From NCBI RefSeq assembly GCF_007830455.1, contig NZ_VLLB01000008.1, positions 124,001 to 188,000 of the forward strand: a stretch of DNA of 64,000 nt. The letters run 5' to 3'. Source of the DNA: Pseudoduganella lurida. GTDB lineage: Bacteria > Pseudomonadota > Gammaproteobacteria > Burkholderiales > Burkholderiaceae_D. Below are positions 62,260-64,000 of this stretch, one piece after another. The position numbers were made by a program, and so were the translations under genes. How positions within the stretch are numbered: position 1 is the first letter of the stretch; each line of letters starts with the position of its first letter. Under the pieces are notes generated by a model that was not told where the DNA came from, did no database searches, and saw only the letters and a program-made list of their open reading frames with translations.

Positions 62260-64000
62260 ATGAACCAGCACGACGAACGCCGCCGCACCCTGCTGCAATG
62301 GCTGGCCGGCACGGCCGTGGCAACGAGCACCGGCCTCGCCGCTGGCGCACCGGCCGGCAAGGGGAAGGACGTGGCGCGCATCGGCGATGCCGCCATGGCG
62401 CTGGAGTTCGACGGCGAGCTGCAATGCCGCGTGATCTCGAAGCGCGGCCCGCGCGCCGGTGCGGTGACGGCGTTCGCACCGAGCGAGCGCCTGCGCCTGC
62501 CGAACGGGCGCTGGATCGGCCGCTTCGCGCTGGCGTCCCAGGCGGCCGACCGCGTCGAAGGACCGCATGGCCCCGGCGTGCGGCACCGCTTCACGGGCAT
62601 GGCGAAAGAGGGCATCGAAAAGACCGTCGCCATCACGTTCTACGAGCGGCATGCCGGCTTCGCGGTGCTGCGCGTTACCTACCGCAATGCCGGCAGCAAG
62701 CCGCTGCTGGTCTCGGCCTGGGCGAACAGCGCGCACACGCTGCGCCCCGCCGCCGGCCGCAAGCCGGAATTCCGGACCTATTCCGGCGCCACGCATCCGG
62801 ACCGCCGCGACTGGGTGCAGTCCGTCGAACACGGCTTCGACCAGCGCAACTTCATGGGCATGAACGGCTCCGACTACGGCGGCGGCACGCCGGTGGCGGA
62901 CGTGTGGCAGCGCGACTGCGGCCTGGCCGTCGGCCACCTCGACACGGTGCCGCGCCTCGTGGCACTGCCCGTCAAGGCGGTGGATGCCGGCACGTCGCTG
63001 GCCGTCGAATTCGAGAAGGACGTCACGCTCGAACCGGGCGCAACCCTCGACACGCTGGACACCTTCCTGGCGCTGCACACGGGCGACTACTTCGCTGCGC
63101 TCGACAGCTTCCGCCAGGTGATGGCCGAGAAGGGCCTGCGCGCACCGGACTGCCCGGAAGACTGCTACGAGCCCATCTGGTGCGCGTGGGGCTACGAGCG
63201 CGACTTCACCATCCCGCTGATGGTGGGCACGCTGCAGAAGGCTAGGGAACTGGGCCTGGAATGGGCCGTGCTGGACGACGGCTGGCAGAACAACGAGGGC
63301 GACTGGCACCTCGACAGGAAGAAGTTCCCGAACGGCGACGCGGACATGAAGGGCCTCGTCACCACCATCAAGGATGCCGGCCTGAAGGCGCGCCTGTGGA
63401 TCACGCCGCTGGCGGTGGACCCCGGTTCGGACCTGCTGCACGACCACGCGGACATGCTGCTTCTGGACGCCGCCGGCGCGCCGCAGCTGATCAGCTGGTG
63501 GAACAGTTTTTATCTGTGCCCCGCCTACGAACCGACGATCGAGATGACGCGCACGTGGATCCGCAAGATCTTCGGCGAATGGGGCTACCAGGGCATCAAG
63601 ATCGACGGCCAGCACCTGAACGGCGTGGCGCCCTGCCACAACCCGGCGCACAAGCACGCCCGCCCGGAAGAGTCGTTCGAGAAGCTGCAGGACTTCTGGA
63701 AGATGGTGTACGACACGGCGCGTGAAGTGAACCCGAACGCCGTCGTGGAACTGTGCCCCTGCGGCACCTCGTACGCCTTCCACAACTTCCCGTACATGAA
63801 CCAGGCGCCGGCCTCGGACCCGCTGTCGTCCTGGCAGGTGCGCCACAAGGGCAAGACGATCAAGGCCCTGATGGGACCCTCGGCACCGTACGCCGGAGAT
63901 CACGTGGAACTGAGCGACGGCGGCCAGGATTTCGCCTCCACCGTCGGCATCGGCGCCGTGCTGTCGACCAAGTTCACCTGGCCGGTCGACCCGAAGCCGA
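62260..64000 (+). CDS. GH36-like alpha-galactosidase, C-terminal part beyond window
   Basis: At least 580 residues, cut by the right edge. A twin-arginine-like signal (ERRRTLLQWLAGTAVATSTG) follows ATG at 62260 with AGGAGAC upstream. The sandwich plus TIM barrel is strongly similar to the gene at 38698-41376, including WAVLDDGWQ, GIKIDGQHLNGVAPC and ELCPCGTSYAFHN. It is a second enzyme for terminal alpha-galactose or a related sugar. It is codirectional with the iron permease gene but separated by 162 bp with its own regulatory motifs. Confidence 0.9.
   Translation, partial: MNQHDERRRTLLQWLAGTAVATSTGLAAGAPAGKGKDVARIGDAAMALEFDGELQCRVISKRGPRAGAVTAFAPSERLRLPNGRWIGRFALASQAADRVEGPHGPGVRHRFTGMAKEGIEKTVAITFYERHAGFAVLRVTYRNAGSKPLLVSAWANSAHTLRPAAGRKPEFRTYSGATHPDRRDWVQSVEHGFDQRNFMGMNGSDYGGGTPVADVWQRDCGLAVGHLDTVPRLVALPVKAVDAGTSLAVEFEKDVTLEPGATLDTLDTFLALHTGDYFAALDSFRQVMAEKGLRAPDCPEDCYEPIWCAWGYERDFTIPLMVGTLQKARELGLEWAVLDDGWQNNEGDWHLDRKKFPNGDADMKGLVTTIKDAGLKARLWITPLAVDPGSDLLHDHADMLLLDAAGAPQLISWWNSFYLCPAYEPTIEMTRTWIRKIFGEWGYQGIKIDGQHLNGVAPCHNPAHKHARPEESFEKLQDFWKMVYDTAREVNPNAVVELCPCGTSYAFHNFPYMNQAPASDPLSSWQVRHKGKTIKALMGPSAPYAGDHVELSDGGQDFASTVGIGAVLSTKFTWPVDPKP

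Noticed and set aside
1-64000. CRISPR array, prophage structural genes or rRNA operon
   Set aside because: No regularly spaced repeats, capsid, tail or terminase genes, or rRNA sequence were seen anywhere in the window.

Overview
The window (about 65% G+C overall) looks like chromosome of a betaproteobacterium, most likely Oxalobacteraceae of the Massilia/Duganella/Telluria type. The reasons are the G+C content and codon use, a PEP-CTERM protein, a large TonB-dependent receptor beside glycoside hydrolases, and a PqiABC operon. This placement is inferred from gene content, not from a marker gene.

Left end, 1-7082: distal end of an integrated accessory island. It holds a P-loop ATPase (cut by the window edge), a C5-cytosine DNA methyltransferase, a decayed IS3-type transposase, and a low-G+C three-gene set: a GHKL-type ATPase, a STAS-like protein and a single-span membrane protein. 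It ends at 7038-7082 in a copy of the 3' half of tRNA-Cys, the usual scar of integration into a tRNA gene. A truncated LysR gene follows.

8602-16682: a purine-related catabolic region. It encodes a BMP-family binding protein, a LysR regulator, a stand-alone Rieske protein, a Rieske-oxygenase catalytic subunit that lacks its Rieske domain, a flavin/2Fe-2S reductase, a GST-like protein and a glutathione-dependent formaldehyde dehydrogenase. The division of parts resembles the NdmC/NdmD/NdmE N7-demethylase of caffeine degraders, but here the extra Rieske domain is a separate gene. An adenine/adenosine deaminase-type gene converges on it, in an operon with a TetR-controlled MFS transporter.

16691-31468: two MFS/TetR modules with related operators, a molybdoenzyme/cytochrome b operon with orphan palindromic operators, an SDR with a frameshifted divergent LysR, a decayed bacteriophytochrome followed by a response regulator, a LysR, a metallo-beta-lactamase-fold hydrolase and a leucine-rich-repeat kinase. 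31544-35221: pqiABC.

35236-44388 is a galactoside-use locus (TonB receptor, GH36, DUF4832, GH27). It probably forms a dispersed system with GH53 endo-galactanase (57093-58121) and a second GH36 cut by the right edge (62260-64000). A CGAAAG motif is concentrated upstream of both the receptor and the second GH36. 45465-53783: a PEP-CTERM protein, a sigma54 activator, and a five-gene set that matches the Fap functional-amyloid export layout (C39 peptidase, small FapE-position protein, coiled-coil plus beta-barrel FapF-like porin) but has a 679-residue glycine-rich candidate substrate. The right end adds SDRs, a YddA/SbmA-type ABC transporter, tRNA-Gly(GCC), a LysR and a Fur-box-preceded cytochrome c/FTR1 iron permease.
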